A stretch of DNA of 64,000 nt from Streptomyces noursei ATCC 11455 (GCF_001704275.1 NZ_CP011533.1:8494001-8558000); one strand, 5' to 3'. Shown: positions 1 to 9,591, counted from the first letter of the stretch. Made by a program: numbers and translations. Notes: generated by a model from the sequence alone, not told the origin.

Positions 1-294
1 TGCAGGGCCAGGGCGCGGCCCGCGCCCGCGCCCGCGATGATGTGGCCCATGCCCAGCGCGCGCCGCGCCGGGGCCGACGACCTCACCGGCCTGCTCGGCT
101 ACGTCGCCGCCGGGCTGTGCGTCAGCCTTCTGCCGGAGGACCTGCGGGACTTCCCCGTCCCCGGAATCGCCTTCGTGCCGCTGCGCGGATCGTCGCCGCA
201 CCTGGAGACGACCGTCGCCGCCGTCCACCGGCCCGACGCGGACGCCGCCGTGCTCCGCCTCCTGGACCTCATCCAGCGCCACGCAAGGCCGTGA
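1..294 (+). CDS. LysR-family regulator, C-terminal fragment (5' end outside window)
   Basis: The reading frame is open from base 1 and ends in TGA at 292-294. The visible segment GLLGYVAAGLCVSLLPEDL followed by a PLR-type strand and a short terminal helix matches the end of the LysR effector-binding domain, where a VAAGLGVALLP-like loop precedes the last strands. The helix-turn-helix and the first part of the sensor domain must lie left of the window. The first dozen codons are low complexity (Arg/Ala/Pro), so the homologous part may begin only near base 60. The inducer and target genes cannot be inferred. Confidence 0.6.
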   Translation, partial: CRARARPAPAPAMMWPMPSARRAGADDLTGLLGYVAAGLCVSLLPEDLRDFPVPGIAFVPLRGSSPHLETTVAAVHRPDADAAVLRLLDLIQRHARP

Positions 295-343
295 CATTCG
301 TCCCGGACAGGTGTGGAGATGCGACTCTGCCACCCGGCTCCTG

Positions 344-1936
344 TCACCGCAGGGTGGCGAGCGCCGCCCCTTGATAGGTGGCTCCGGCGTTCCAGAGCAG
401 GAAGGAGTTCATGCCGTCCCCCGCCGCCGCCCTGATCTGGTCGGCGACTTCACCGGGGCCGTAGTGGACGCCGAGGGAGAAGTCCTGGAGCCAGGGGACG
501 ATCGTGGCTCCGGTGCCCTTGACCTGTGTGGCGAAGTCGGCCAGCGACCGGTTGACGATCTCGTAGGGGCTGGCGTTCGGGCTGGTGACCCCGTACTCGC
601 CGGCGGCCCAGTGCGAGGGGTAGACCATGGGGGCGATGTAGTCGGCGTGTTGGGCCATGGCGGGGATGTCCTGGGCGATTTCGGTGGGCCGGGTGGCGGC
701 GATGCCGAAGACCGAGACCCCGAGGTACGCGCCTTGCGGGCGGACGCTGCGGCGGGTGTCGGCGACGAACTCGGCGATGGACTTTTCGGGGGTCTGGTTG
801 CCCAGGCCGGGGAAGCGCAGCGTGGAGAGCTTCCCGTCGGGGCGGCGCACGTAGTCGTACAGGATGTCGTCGAAGCCCAGCTTGGCCGCTTCGGTGGCCA
901 GGGCGATGTTGTACCGGCGGACCTCGGGATCGGCGAAGTTGGTGAAGGAGAGCTTGCCGTAGTGGCCGCCGTCGTACGGGCTGCCGTCGGGGGCCTGGAC
1001 CAGGCGGTTGTCCTTGCCCTGGCGGTGGGATGCCTGGGCCAGCATGGGATCGCGGAAGGCGACGATGCGGCCGACGACGCGGGCTCCCATGCCGTGCAGG
1101 GTGGCGAGCACCTCGTGTGCGTCGTAGCGGTTCTTCACGGCGCCGATCTCGCGGGCCAGTGGCACCGTGGAGCCGTAGCCGACCTCGCCGTCCTCGTCCT
1201 TGATGTCGAGCTCGATGGTGTTGAGCTTCCTGTCCTTGATGAGCTGGAGAACCGGCTCGCGGACCTCCGGCGAGGCCCATCCGATGGCGGTCAGGTGCGC
1301 GGCCCGGGTGAGGGGGTAGGGCGCGACCGCGTCCACGTGCCCGCGGGTGACGTTGCCGCCCGCGTCCGTGGCCGCCACGTCGATACGGGCGGGGGGCCGT
1401 TCGAGCCGCCGGGAGAAGGTGCCGTCGCCGCGGACGGGCACCGACGCACCGGCTATGGAGACCTTCACCTGCCCGGCGTCCTCGACCCGGCCGCGTACCG
1501 TCACCGGTGCGCCGGGCCGGGTGGCTCGGGCGGGGGACAGCCGCAGTTTCGGTGCGGAGGTGTCCACCGTGAACGTCCGGGATATGTGGTGCAGGAAGAG
1601 CAGGCCACTGTGGGATGTGGCCGTCAGTTCGTGCCTGCCCTCGGCGAGCACGGGGGCGTCGAGTATGACGCGGCCGTCGGCCCGGTGCGTGTGCACCGGC
1701 TTCCCGTCGAGTCGCACCTCCAGCTCGGCCAGGTCGTCGGCTCCTTCCTCGGACGTGATCGCAAGGCGCGGGTTGCTGACGTCGGCTCGGCCCAACACGC
1801 CCTCGCTGCGGAGCCCCTCGACCCGCAGCTGGTGAGACAGGGACTGTATGGCGAAGGCGCCGAGCGCCGTGCAGGCCGGGACCACCAGGGAGATGGTGAT
1901 GACTGCGGTTCGTATTCGGGGTCGGTGTCCACGCAT
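344..1936 (-). CDS. Secreted or anchored putative glycoside hydrolase (DUF4015-type TIM barrel)
   Basis: About 530 aa. A basic N-terminus is followed by one hydrophobic segment (about residues 11-33), indicating export or membrane anchoring. Residues of about 45-210 look like Ig-like or beta-sandwich repeats (HELTATSHSGLLFLHHIS, PGAPVTVRGRVEDAGQ). Residues of about 215-530 match the putative glycosyl hydrolase family DUF4015: LNTIELDIKDEDGEVGYGS, FDDILYDYVRRP, YLGVSVFG, DYIAPMVYPSHW and a terminal FLLWNAG strand, as in a TIM barrel. The substrate is unknown, presumably an extracellular polysaccharide. The start is ATG 1936 or GTG 1942; no strong ribosome site separates them. It is divergent from the polysaccharide deacetylase at 2116, which suggests a joint cell-envelope or exopolysaccharide role. 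Confidence 0.8.
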   Translation of the reverse strand: MRGHRPRIRTAVITISLVVPACTALGAFAIQSLSHQLRVEGLRSEGVLGRADVSNPRLAITSEEGADDLAELEVRLDGKPVHTHRADGRVILDAPVLAEGRHELTATSHSGLLFLHHISRTFTVDTSAPKLRLSPARATRPGAPVTVRGRVEDAGQVKVSIAGASVPVRGDGTFSRRLERPPARIDVAATDAGGNVTRGHVDAVAPYPLTRAAHLTAIGWASPEVREPVLQLIKDRKLNTIELDIKDEDGEVGYGSTVPLAREIGAVKNRYDAHEVLATLHGMGARVVGRIVAFRDPMLAQASHRQGKDNRLVQAPDGSPYDGGHYGKLSFTNFADPEVRRYNIALATEAAKLGFDDILYDYVRRPDGKLSTLRFPGLGNQTPEKSIAEFVADTRRSVRPQGAYLGVSVFGIAATRPTEIAQDIPAMAQHADYIAPMVYPSHWAAGEYGVTSPNASPYEIVNRSLADFATQVKGTGATIVPWLQDFSLGVHYGPGEVADQIRAAAGDGMNSFLLWNAGATYQGAALATLR

Positions 1937-2115
1937 GTCCACTCTGCCGTTCTCGAAAGAGGGTTTCTTGCGTCATGAGATAGCCGCCACGCCGTCCGCC
2001 CAAGAGGTTTCGAGCGGGTAGTCATGCATTCGGCCTAGCACGCCGGGGTGTGGGTCACGCTGTTGCCCCAGGCTTGGAGGCGACGGACAGCATCTCGTTC
2101 ACATCCGGAGGCATC

Positions 2116-3153
2116 ATGCGGCCATCCCGCCGAAGCGGTGGCGCGGCCATCGTCGCATCGGCCGTCCTGTTGCTCACCGCCTGCTCGGCAGGCCACTCCG
2201 CGCTGGAGCGGGGCCGAAACGAGCCGTCGGGCAGGGCACACAAGGCCGGCGGGCAGGCGGCCGTCGCCGACCCGGCGGCAGTGCAGGCCGACGAGCTCGG
2301 TGCGGTCCCGGTGCTGATGTACCACCAGCTGGTGGCCGAGCCCCGGAGTGTGTACGACCGCACACCGCAGGACTTCCGCGCCGAGCTGGAACGGCTGGCA
2401 CGGGAGGGATACGTACCGGTCACCGCACGGGAGTTCAGCAGCGGGGAGATCGACATTCCCGCCGGTACCCACCCTGTGGTGCTGACCTTCGACGACTCGA
2501 CCGTCAGCCAGTTCCGTCTGGGCGCGGACGGCCGGCCCGCGTCCGACACCGCGGTGGGCATCCTGCTGGACGTCGCCCGGAAGCACCCCGGATTCCGCCC
2601 CGTGGCGACCTTCTTCGTCAACGCCGACCCGTTTCGAGAGCCGGGCGGCCGAAAGCCGTTGGACTGGCTCGTCAGACACGAATTCGAGATCGGCAACCAC
2701 ACCCTGCGGCACACCGCGCTGGGGACGGTGGACGACGCCACCGCCCAGGAGGCCATCGCCGACAACCAGAGGGCGATCACCCAGGCCGTGCCCGGCCTGT
2801 CGGTGGTGTCGATGGCACTTCCCAACGGTTCGATGTCCCGCTCCCGGCAGCTGGTGCTGAAGGGCGCCGCCAACGGTGTGCGCTACCAGCACCAGGGCGT
2901 CTACCTGGTGGGAGCCAACCCGGCCCCCTCCCCGTTCTCGACCGCCTTCGACCCGGGAGCCATCCCGCGGATCCGCTCCCAGGCGGCGACCGGACCGGAG
3001 GCCCAGTTCACCTCGACGGCCTGGCTGGACAAGCTCCGCGACGGGACGGTCAGGCGGTACACCTCGGACGGAGACCCGAAGAGGATCAGCTTCCCCAAGG
3101 ACGAGGCGACCAGCCTCGCCCCGGCCCACCGGCAGGCCGCCCGGCCGTACTGA
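2116..3153 (+). CDS. Polysaccharide deacetylase family lipoprotein
   Basis: 345 aa. ATG 2116 is chosen because GGAGG lies at 2107-2111 and because it places a lipoprotein signal directly at the N-terminus: basic residues, a hydrophobic stretch ending LLLTAC, with the lipobox Cys at about residue 20. The NodB fold follows: VPVLMYHQLV at its start, TFDDS (metal/catalytic Asp pair) and NHTLRH (metal-binding His-x3-His). Family members remove N- or O-acetyl groups from chitin-like or peptidoglycan-type glycans outside the membrane. It is divergent from the glycosidase-like gene at 344-1936, 179 bp apart, so a shared promoter region is likely. Confidence 0.85.
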   Translation: MRPSRRSGGAAIVASAVLLLTACSAGHSALERGRNEPSGRAHKAGGQAAVADPAAVQADELGAVPVLMYHQLVAEPRSVYDRTPQDFRAELERLAREGYVPVTAREFSSGEIDIPAGTHPVVLTFDDSTVSQFRLGADGRPASDTAVGILLDVARKHPGFRPVATFFVNADPFREPGGRKPLDWLVRHEFEIGNHTLRHTALGTVDDATAQEAIADNQRAITQAVPGLSVVSMALPNGSMSRSRQLVLKGAANGVRYQHQGVYLVGANPAPSPFSTAFDPGAIPRIRSQAATGPEAQFTSTAWLDKLRDGTVRRYTSDGDPKRISFPKDEATSLAPAHRQAARPY

Positions 3154-3395
3154 GCCAGGTCGATGTCGAGCCGCTTCGGTCGAGGGCGCACCCGACAACC
3201 CCTTCGGTCAGTGTGGCGCAAACCTTTCGGTGGGCGCCGTCATGTGTACCGAGGGGAGCGGTCCTTAGCGTGCTACTCGCGGTCGGGCGTCGCTCCAGTG
3301 TGGAGCGTGGGAACCGTCAAATGCCCGCCCAGTGACGCGAGTACGGCCCGTGGGAGACCAAGGCGCCGACAGGAGAAGTGTGGGAGAGCGTTTCT

Positions 3396-3659
3396 TTGAC
3401 CATCCTGGTTGCCGACCCCCTCAGCGGCGCCGGGCCGCCGCCCTCTTGAGGCCATACCCCACCGTCAGTCTGCTCGCCGCGGAGCGCAGTGCCGAGGCCG
3501 ATGTCCTGCTGGTGCTCGGTCCTGCTGGTGCTCGCGGGATATGAGCAGGTCGCTACGGAACCGGCCCGGCCCGAGGCGACGCCCGCGGCGGTGGTCACCG
3601 AGGTCTCCGCGCCGGACGGCGGCCCTTCGGGCGCCGGTGCACCCATCGACCCACGGTGA
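3396..3659 (+). pseudogene. Decayed small regulator remnant (receiver-like N-terminus)
   Basis: No intact gene lies between 3154 and 3741, but the plus strand keeps a broken coding trace. A TTG at 3396 preceded by GGGAGAG opens LTILVADPL, then the frame changes, continues as RAAALLRPYPTVSLL and ADVLLVL, and changes again at a perfect 16-bp tandem duplication (3503-3518 and 3519-3534). Removing one copy restores a continuous frame, LVLAGYEQVATEPARPEATP, to TGA 3657-3659. The start resembles the first strand and helix of LuxR-type response regulators. The family assignment is weak; the frame disruption is directly visible. Confidence 0.35.
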
Positions 3660-3741
3660 CGCGCGCCCGACCCGCGATCCGACCTGACGTCAGTGGCCCC
3701 TGAGTCCGGCCAAGGGACCGGGCAGCCGATGCGGAACCGGG

Positions 3742-4596
3742 TCAGCCCCAGAACTCCCGCAGGGCGGCGTTGACGGCGGCGGGCTCCTGGGTGTGCGGGT
3801 AGTACCCGGGCACCCGCAGGAGGCGGCCCCCGAGGGAGTCCGTGAGGGACTCGGCCACGGCCATGAGAGGGAGCCCCACGTGCTCGCGGTACGCGGCCGG
3901 CGCGCGCTCCCAGGTTCCGCAGATCACCAGAACCGGCAGGGCGGCGCCCCGTATCGCCTCCAGCGGGATCTCCGCCTCCCAGACGGGCCGCTCCCTCATG
4001 GAGGTGGCAACGGCACGGAGCCGGCGCGACGTGGGCTCGGGCATGGCCATCCCCAACCCCTCGGTGGACGCACGCAGATACTGCTCCGGCGTGACGCCGT
4101 CCGGGATGCCCGGGGCACCGTCACGCACCCGGTCGAGGAGGTCGGCGACGACTGGATGGTGCGCGGCGGCGGTGAAGGCGGAGGGCTGGACGAGGGCGAG
4201 GGATCGGACGAGGTCGGGCCGGCGCGCGGCGGCGATGAGCGCGGCGACGGCGCCGTTCCCGTGCCCCACGAGGTGGGCGCCGCCTGGCCCCGCGGCGGAC
4301 GCTTCGGCGCCGAGAACCTCCACGACGTCCTCGGCGTCGACGTCGAAGTCGCTGCGCGCGGTGTCCGGGCTGTCGCCGTAACCCCGGCGATCCATCAGGA
4401 GCAGCCGCCGGCTGTCCGCGAGGGGCCGCTGCCCGGCAAACCCGTACGTGGAGTCGCTGCCCCAGGTGAAGATGTTGTGGATGAAGAGGGCGGGGGGAGC
4501 GGCCGCCGGGGTCACCGAGGCCCTCGAAGCCGTCGGGGCCCGGCCTCCGCCGACCCGATCGCGGTCATCCCACACGGCCACGTGCACGGCTGCCAT
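3742..4596 (-). CDS. Alpha/beta hydrolase-fold protein with Gly in place of the nucleophile
   Basis: 284 aa. Core landmarks of the alpha/beta hydrolase fold are present: LLLMDRRGYGDS (strand 4 and its loop), then LVGHGNGAVAAL at about residues 109-120, LPVLVICGTWE (strand 7) and a late GYYPHTQEP that could carry the catalytic His. The nucleophile elbow is normally G-x-S-x-G. Here it is G111-H-G-N-G115, so the serine position is glycine (codons GGG CAC GGG AAC GGC). A pseudo-enzyme, a ligand-binding protein or a non-hydrolytic family member is possible. The ATG start is 4596. Neighbours face other ways, so there is no operon context. Confidence 0.75.
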   Translation of the reverse strand: MAAVHVAVWDDRDRVGGGRAPTASRASVTPAAAPPALFIHNIFTWGSDSTYGFAGQRPLADSRRLLLMDRRGYGDSPDTARSDFDVDAEDVVEVLGAEASAAGPGGAHLVGHGNGAVAALIAAARRPDLVRSLALVQPSAFTAAAHHPVVADLLDRVRDGAPGIPDGVTPEQYLRASTEGLGMAMPEPTSRRLRAVATSMRERPVWEAEIPLEAIRGAALPVLVICGTWERAPAAYREHVGLPLMAVAESLTDSLGGRLLRVPGYYPHTQEPAAVNAALREFWG

Positions 4597-5345
4597 AGGT
4601 CGTTCTCCCGAAGCTGCGGAGCATCAACTCCCGTGAGGCTAAACGATCGCGCAGACAGGCAGGCGGCCGGTCGTGGTCGTCGTCCATCATGACCACAGAG
4701 CGTCGCAACTCCATGGTCGCGGAACCTGTGCCCGTCTCGTCCGGCTGCCCGCTGCCGGCAGCCGGTACCCGCCCACCGCCTACCTGCGCGGCCTTTTAAT
4801 CCTTCGGTACCGCCCGTCATCCATCGCGGCCAGTTCTCCACCTAATCTGGCCGAACAAGGGGCGTGCGACCGGGTCCCGTACGGCGGAGCGTGCCGTCAG
4901 GAGTCCGCCCGCACCGCCCCGGACCGCGAGTCGACCCGAGTGCCCCAGGCCGCCCAGGATCGGGCGGGGGACCGGTTCGCCGCCTGCTCGTTGCCCGGCG
5001 CGGCCACCGCCGATCCGGCTCCGCGCAGGTACCGCCGGCCGGGCATCGTCGCCGCCGTTGCCGACGGCCGAGGTGCGGGACGACGTCCGCTCCCGTACGG
5101 AGCCGCCGACGTTCCAGTGGCACGGGACGAAGGGTCCCCCGTGGCCCCGCCGCCGGGACCGCGGCGCGGACGGGACGAGACCCGCAGGGCCCGCACCCGT
5201 CGTGCCATGACCGCGTCCGGTGTGCGGGGTCCGTTCCCGACGACGGCCGACCGGAGTCCCCGTTGCCCGCGGACCGCCAACCGGTGGGCGGCGGACGGTG
5301 ACCCGGTCGCGCACATGAATGCTCCACACGAAAGGACACCCGATC
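4597..5345. other. Long intergenic region upstream of the polyprenyl synthase
   Basis: About 750 bases without a convincing gene. Its middle (4796-4983) is an element repeated upstream of the acetate operon; see the repeat entry. Open frames here are GC-driven shadows with no recognisable protein or ribosome site. The unusually long upstream spacing suggests regulatory content. Confidence 0.5.
4796..4983 (+). repeat. Intergenic repeat copy A (homologous to 13578-13770)
   Basis: Begins TTAATCCTTCGGTAC, continues with a GCCCGTCAT-CATCG-GGCC block, then ACAAGGG, GCGACCGGGT, CGACCCGAGT and ends GGCGGGGG-CCGGTTC. The same blocks occur in the same order and similar spacing at 13578-13770. Both copies point toward a plus-strand gene: this one lies 363 bp before the polyprenyl synthase start, the other 79 bp before the DUF485 gene. 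Neither copy reads as a protein in a consistent frame. It may be a shared promoter/operator module or a small RNA; that is inference. Confidence 0.6.
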
Positions 5346-6395
5346 ATGACGCCTGCTACCGAGCCCCGGGCCACCGCGTCGCAAACCCTGGCCCGCTGCC
5401 GCGAGTTGGTGCAACCGGCGCTCGTGGCGGCCGTGGAGCGCCTGCACCCGTGGCTGGCCGACATGGCAGCCCACTCCCTCGGGTGGACGAAGGCGCACGC
5501 CGGCTTCGTCCCCGGTCCCCAGGGCAAGGGGGTGCGCCAGGCGCTCACGGTGCTCTGCGCGGAGGCCGCCGGAGCGCCTGCCGACTGCGCGCTCGCCGGT
5601 GCGGTCACCGTGGAGTTGGTGCACACCTTCTCCCTCGTGCACGACGACATCATGGACGGCGACGAGACCCGTAGGCAGCGGGAGAGCACGTGGATGGCCT
5701 ACGGTCCCGGACCCGCGATCCTGGCCGGCGACGCGATGTGCGCCCTCGCCGCCCAAGTCCTCTGCGAGTCCCCCGCGGCACAGGGCGGAGCGGCGGTGCG
5801 ACACCTGGCCGATGCCCTGCACGACATGGCGCGGGGTCAGGCCGACGACCTCTGCTTCGAGTTCCGTCCGTGGACCGGGCCGGACGCGGTCCGGGTACGC
5901 GAGTACCGGTCGATGGCCGAGCACAAGACCGGTGCGCTGCTCGGGTGTGCCACCGGTCTGGGCGCCGTGCTCGCCGGCGCCCCGGCCGCGACCGTCGCGG
6001 GCCTCACGCGAGCCGGCCGGCACCTCGGGGTGGCCTTCCAGGCCGTCGACGACCTCTTGGGCATCTGGGGCGACCCGCAGGACACCGGCAAACCGGCACA
6101 CGGCGATCTGCGACGGCTGAAGAAGACCTACCCCGTCCTGGCGGCGCTGGCCTCGGACACGCCGGCCGCGCGGCGGCTCACCGGGATTCTCGCTTCGGGC
6201 GGGACGCTGGACGACGCCGGCGCCCGCAGGGCCGCGGATCTCATCGAGGAGGCGGGCGGGCGCTCCGCCACCCGGAGCGAAGCCCAGCGGCACCTCGACA
6301 GGGCCCACGACTGCCTGACGGCGCTCGACTTGGAGCCGACGGCATGTGACGAGATCCGTACACTGCTGCCCTTCTTCATCCATCGCAGAGCGTGA
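5346..6395 (+). CDS. Polyprenyl (isoprenyl) diphosphate synthase, trans type
   Basis: 349 aa. ATG 5346 is preferred over the in-frame ATG 5319 because AAAGGA lies at 5331-5336. The first aspartate-rich motif is DDIMD at residues 100-104 (HDDIMDGDETRRQ). The second is D235-D-L-L-G-I-W-G-D243, the variant seen in many actinobacterial geranylgeranyl-type synthases. GQADDLCFE and the EHKTGALL helix also fit the family. The enzyme condenses isopentenyl diphosphate with allylic diphosphates in the cytoplasm; chain length cannot be read reliably, C15-C20 being the usual range. No terpene cyclase lies beside it. It is preceded by repeat copy A and followed by a SARP-type regulator on the same strand. 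Confidence 0.88.
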   Translation: MTPATEPRATASQTLARCRELVQPALVAAVERLHPWLADMAAHSLGWTKAHAGFVPGPQGKGVRQALTVLCAEAAGAPADCALAGAVTVELVHTFSLVHDDIMDGDETRRQRESTWMAYGPGPAILAGDAMCALAAQVLCESPAAQGGAAVRHLADALHDMARGQADDLCFEFRPWTGPDAVRVREYRSMAEHKTGALLGCATGLGAVLAGAPAATVAGLTRAGRHLGVAFQAVDDLLGIWGDPQDTGKPAHGDLRRLKKTYPVLAALASDTPAARRLTGILASGGTLDDAGARRAADLIEEAGGRSATRSEAQRHLDRAHDCLTALDLEPTACDEIRTLLPFFIHRRA

Positions 6396-6654
6396 CGGGG
6401 GCGCGGAACGCGGCGCGGACGTGCGGGAGGGCGAACGCTCGGCGGGCGCCCCCGTCGGCGACCGCCGACGGTCCACCGTTCGGGAGGCGTGACCCGCCGC
6501 GGCGGGAGGTCGGGGGGTGTCCGCCTGCCCCGTATCGACCCATGGACACTCCGACCGTCGCCCGCGCTTCCCGGCGATAATGACTACCGGGCGTCACTTC
6601 CCGGCAAGTGTCCGCCCATCTGTTCTCAGCCAATGACCGATGACAGGTTGATCG

Positions 6655-9591
6655 ATGACCGATGCCGTGGGCCGAAAGTTGGAGCTGGGCATGGAGGGGC
6701 TGCGCATCGCAGCGTTGGGTCCGCTGAGGGCATGGCGCGGTGAGCGGCAACTGGACACCGGACCGGCGCAGCAGCGCGCGGTGCTCACCTCACTGACGTT
6801 GCGGCGCGGCCAGGTCGCCTCCGCGGACGAACTGGTGCAGGACGTCTGGGGATCGGATGCGCCGGCCAGCGCGCACGTCGCGGTGCGCAACCACGTCTCG
6901 CGGCTGCGCACGGCGCTGGAGAGCGAGTCCGCCGCGCCCAGGACCCTGGTCTCCGTCGCCGGCGGCTATGCGCTGCACCTGCCGGACGGGGCGCTGGACG
7001 TCTCCCGTGCCGAACGGCTCTACTCCCGGGCGCAGGCCGCCCGGAGCCAGGGGGAACTGGAGCCGGCCGTCCACATCCTGGCCGAGGCCGAGGCACTGTG
7101 GGCCGGCACTCCGCTGACCGGAGTGCCCGGCCCCTACGCCCAGCGGCAGCGGGACCGCCTCATGGAGTACCGGCTGCTCCTCGTCGAGGCGCGGCTGACC
7201 GTGGAACTCCAGCTCGGCGGGCACGCCCGGGTCGTCGGGGAACTGCTCGCGCTGGCCGACGAACATCCGCTGCGCGAGGGGTTGCGCGCGCTGGAGATGC
7301 TCGCGCTGTACCGCTGCGGCCGGCAGGCGGACGCGCTGGCCGTGTACACCACGGCCAGACGGCACCTCGCCGCGGAGCTGGGCGTGGATCCCGGCCCGGA
7401 GCTGGTGGGTCTGCATCAGCGCATCCTGGAGGCGGATCCGACGCTGGCACCGCCGCCGGGTGCGGCCGCCGGGTCCCCGGCCCCCGGCCCGGCCGCCGGG
7501 TCGGACCGGCCGACCTGGGTGCCGCCGGCGCAAGCCCCTCCCGACGTCCCCGACTTCACCGGCCGTCAGGAGGAGAGCCGGCGACTGCGCGACGCCCTGT
7601 CCGGTGCCGCACGGACGGACGCGACCGCGCCGGTGATCTCCGTGATCCACGGCATGGGAGGGGTGGGGAAGACCGCGCTGGCCGTGCACGCCGCGCACGC
7701 CGTGCGGGAGCAGTTCCCCGACGGCCAGCTCTACGCCGACCTGCGCGGGACCGGACGGGAGCGGGCGAACCCCTACGAGGTGCAGGAGTTGTTCCTGCGC
7801 TCCATGGGAGTTCTGGCCGGCAACGTGCCCAGCGGGCGGGAGGCGCGCACCGCGCTCTACCGTTCGCGGATGGCCGGCCGTCGACTGCTGCTCCTGCTGG
7901 ACAACGCCGCCGACACCGAGCAGGTGAGCCCCCTGCTGCCGGGCACCGCCGGGAGCGCCGCGCTGATCACCAGCCGTACGGCACTGATGTGCCTTCCGGC
8001 GACCACCCGCACCGCGCTCGAACCGTTCAGCGAGCCGGAGGCCCTCGCACTCCTGGAGCGGATGGCCGGCGGCGAGCGGTGCCGTCAGGAGCAGGAGACC
8101 GCCCGCGACCTGGTGCGCGCGTGCGGCCTGCTCCCACTGGCCGTCCGTGTCGTCGGCGCCCGCCTGGTGGCCCGTCCGCGCTGGACGCTCACGACGCTGG
8201 CCGAGCGGCTCAGCGACCGCTCGCAGCGGCTGGGCGAGTTGGAGGCCGGCAGCCTGGCCGTCGAATCGGTCTTCCACCTCGGCTACTCGACGCTGGACGA
8301 CACGGAGGCGCGGGCCTTCCGGCTGCTGGCCATACCCGAGGTGCCCGACCTCTCCCCGGCCGCCGCGGCGGCGGTGCTGCAGTGCGGCCGGCGGGAGGCC
8401 GAGGCACTCCTGGACGCCCTGGCCCACCACGGCCTGCTGGAACCCGGGGAACCAGGCCGGTACCGCTACCACGACCTGCTGCGGTTGTTCGCCCGCCACA
8501 GGACGCTGGACACCGACCCCGACGCCGCGCGGCAGGCCGCCCTGAGCCGGGTCGCCCGCTACTACCTCACCGGGACGAGCAGCGCCATGCGGGCCGAGCG
8601 GCCCTACAGCCAGCTGCCCGACGCCGCCGATCCGGACGGCATGCCGGGCGCCGCTGCCTTCGCCGACGCGCGCCACGCGCAGGAATGGGTGCTGCACGAA
8701 CTCCCCGCGATGCTGGCCGTCGCCGGCCAGATCCTCCACCACCCCTACCGGCCGGTGAGCGCGGAGGACACCCACACCCTGTCGAGCCTGCTGGCGCTGC
8801 TCATGCCGTTCACCGACTTCTGTCTGCCGTGGGACGCCATCCATCAGCTGTCCCCTGCGCTGCTGCGCGCCGCAGACCACCACGGGGCGCGGCTCGCGAC
8901 CCTGTTCAGCTGCATCACGGCGGCCGTCGCCTGCGCACGGCTCGGGCACCACAAGGAGGCCGCGGTGCTGGCCGCCCGCGCCCACGAGCAGCTCGACGCC
9001 GCGGACCGGGTACTGGCCCCGCGTGCGGTGTACACCATGGGGGTGGTCGCCGACGCGCGGCCGGACGGCCTGGACGAGGCCATCGGCCACTACCGGAGCG
9101 CACACGCCCTGGCGTGCGAGAACGGTGAGCCGGGCATGGCCGCCCAGTGCTCCGTCAGCCTCGCCCGCGCCCAACTCGCCCTCGACCGGCCGCACCAGGC
9201 GCTGGAGGCCGCACGGGACGCCCTTGCCCACTGCCCGCCCGGCACCAATCCGGTGGGCACCGCCCTGGCCCGACGCGTGTTGGGCGACGCCCTGATGGGA
9301 CTCGACCGGTACGACGAGGCGGTGACGGAGTACCGGACGGCGCTCGGTGTCTGCCGGGCGCACGGCCTGCACGCACAGCGCGCCCATACGCTGCTGTCCC
9401 TCGCCTCCGCGCTGGCCGCGGTCGGCCGGCCGGAGCAGGCCGGTACGTGTGCCGCGGAGGGCGGGGCCGCGCTGGTTCAACTCGGCGACCCCACGGGCGA
9501 GGAGCGGGCGCGCGCCGTCATGGACCGCCTCGCGGTGGCCGGTCCGTCAGATCCGCAAGAGCAGCACACCGCAGTCGGTGGCGAGCACTGA
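6655..9591 (+). CDS. AfsR/SARP-type transcriptional regulator with NB-ARC and TPR regions
   Basis: 978 aa from ATG 6655. ATG 6691 has a better ribosome site (GGAG six bases upstream) and would give 966 aa. Order of domains: an OmpR-like winged helix (RIAALGPLRAWRGERQL to AVRNHVSRLR) and its BTAD helical domain ending ELGVDPGPELVGLHQRIL (about residues 15-265); an NB-ARC ATPase with Walker A GMGGVGKTAL (about 331-340) and LLLLLDNAA as Walker B; and a C-terminal helical/TPR region (about 650-960). Such proteins activate secondary metabolism and are often tuned by Ser/Thr phosphorylation. It may control the adjacent polyprenyl synthase or a larger cluster. Its last 45 bases overlap the convergent lipoprotein gene. 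Confidence 0.9.
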   Translation: MTDAVGRKLELGMEGLRIAALGPLRAWRGERQLDTGPAQQRAVLTSLTLRRGQVASADELVQDVWGSDAPASAHVAVRNHVSRLRTALESESAAPRTLVSVAGGYALHLPDGALDVSRAERLYSRAQAARSQGELEPAVHILAEAEALWAGTPLTGVPGPYAQRQRDRLMEYRLLLVEARLTVELQLGGHARVVGELLALADEHPLREGLRALEMLALYRCGRQADALAVYTTARRHLAAELGVDPGPELVGLHQRILEADPTLAPPPGAAAGSPAPGPAAGSDRPTWVPPAQAPPDVPDFTGRQEESRRLRDALSGAARTDATAPVISVIHGMGGVGKTALAVHAAHAVREQFPDGQLYADLRGTGRERANPYEVQELFLRSMGVLAGNVPSGREARTALYRSRMAGRRLLLLLDNAADTEQVSPLLPGTAGSAALITSRTALMCLPATTRTALEPFSEPEALALLERMAGGERCRQEQETARDLVRACGLLPLAVRVVGARLVARPRWTLTTLAERLSDRSQRLGELEAGSLAVESVFHLGYSTLDDTEARAFRLLAIPEVPDLSPAAAAAVLQCGRREAEALLDALAHHGLLEPGEPGRYRYHDLLRLFARHRTLDTDPDAARQAALSRVARYYLTGTSSAMRAERPYSQLPDAADPDGMPGAAAFADARHAQEWVLHELPAMLAVAGQILHHPYRPVSAEDTHTLSSLLALLMPFTDFCLPWDAIHQLSPALLRAADHHGARLATLFSCITAAVACARLGHHKEAAVLAARAHEQLDAADRVLAPRAVYTMGVVADARPDGLDEAIGHYRSAHALACENGEPGMAAQCSVSLARAQLALDRPHQALEAARDALAHCPPGTNPVGTALARRVLGDALMGLDRYDEAVTEYRTALGVCRAHGLHAQRAHTLLSLASALAAVGRPEQAGTCAAEGGAALVQLGDPTGEERARAVMDRLAVAGPSDPQEQHTAVGGEH

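Noticed and set aside
344..1978. Long plus-strand frame antisense to the glycosidase-like gene
   Set aside because: Gly/Val-rich shadow of a high-GC gene; the minus strand has a signal segment and recognisable domain, the plus strand has neither motif nor ribosome site.
4842..6476. Long minus-strand frame opposite the polyprenyl synthase
   Set aside because: It is antisense to a gene with both aspartate-rich motifs and has low-complexity Arg/Gly/Pro composition.
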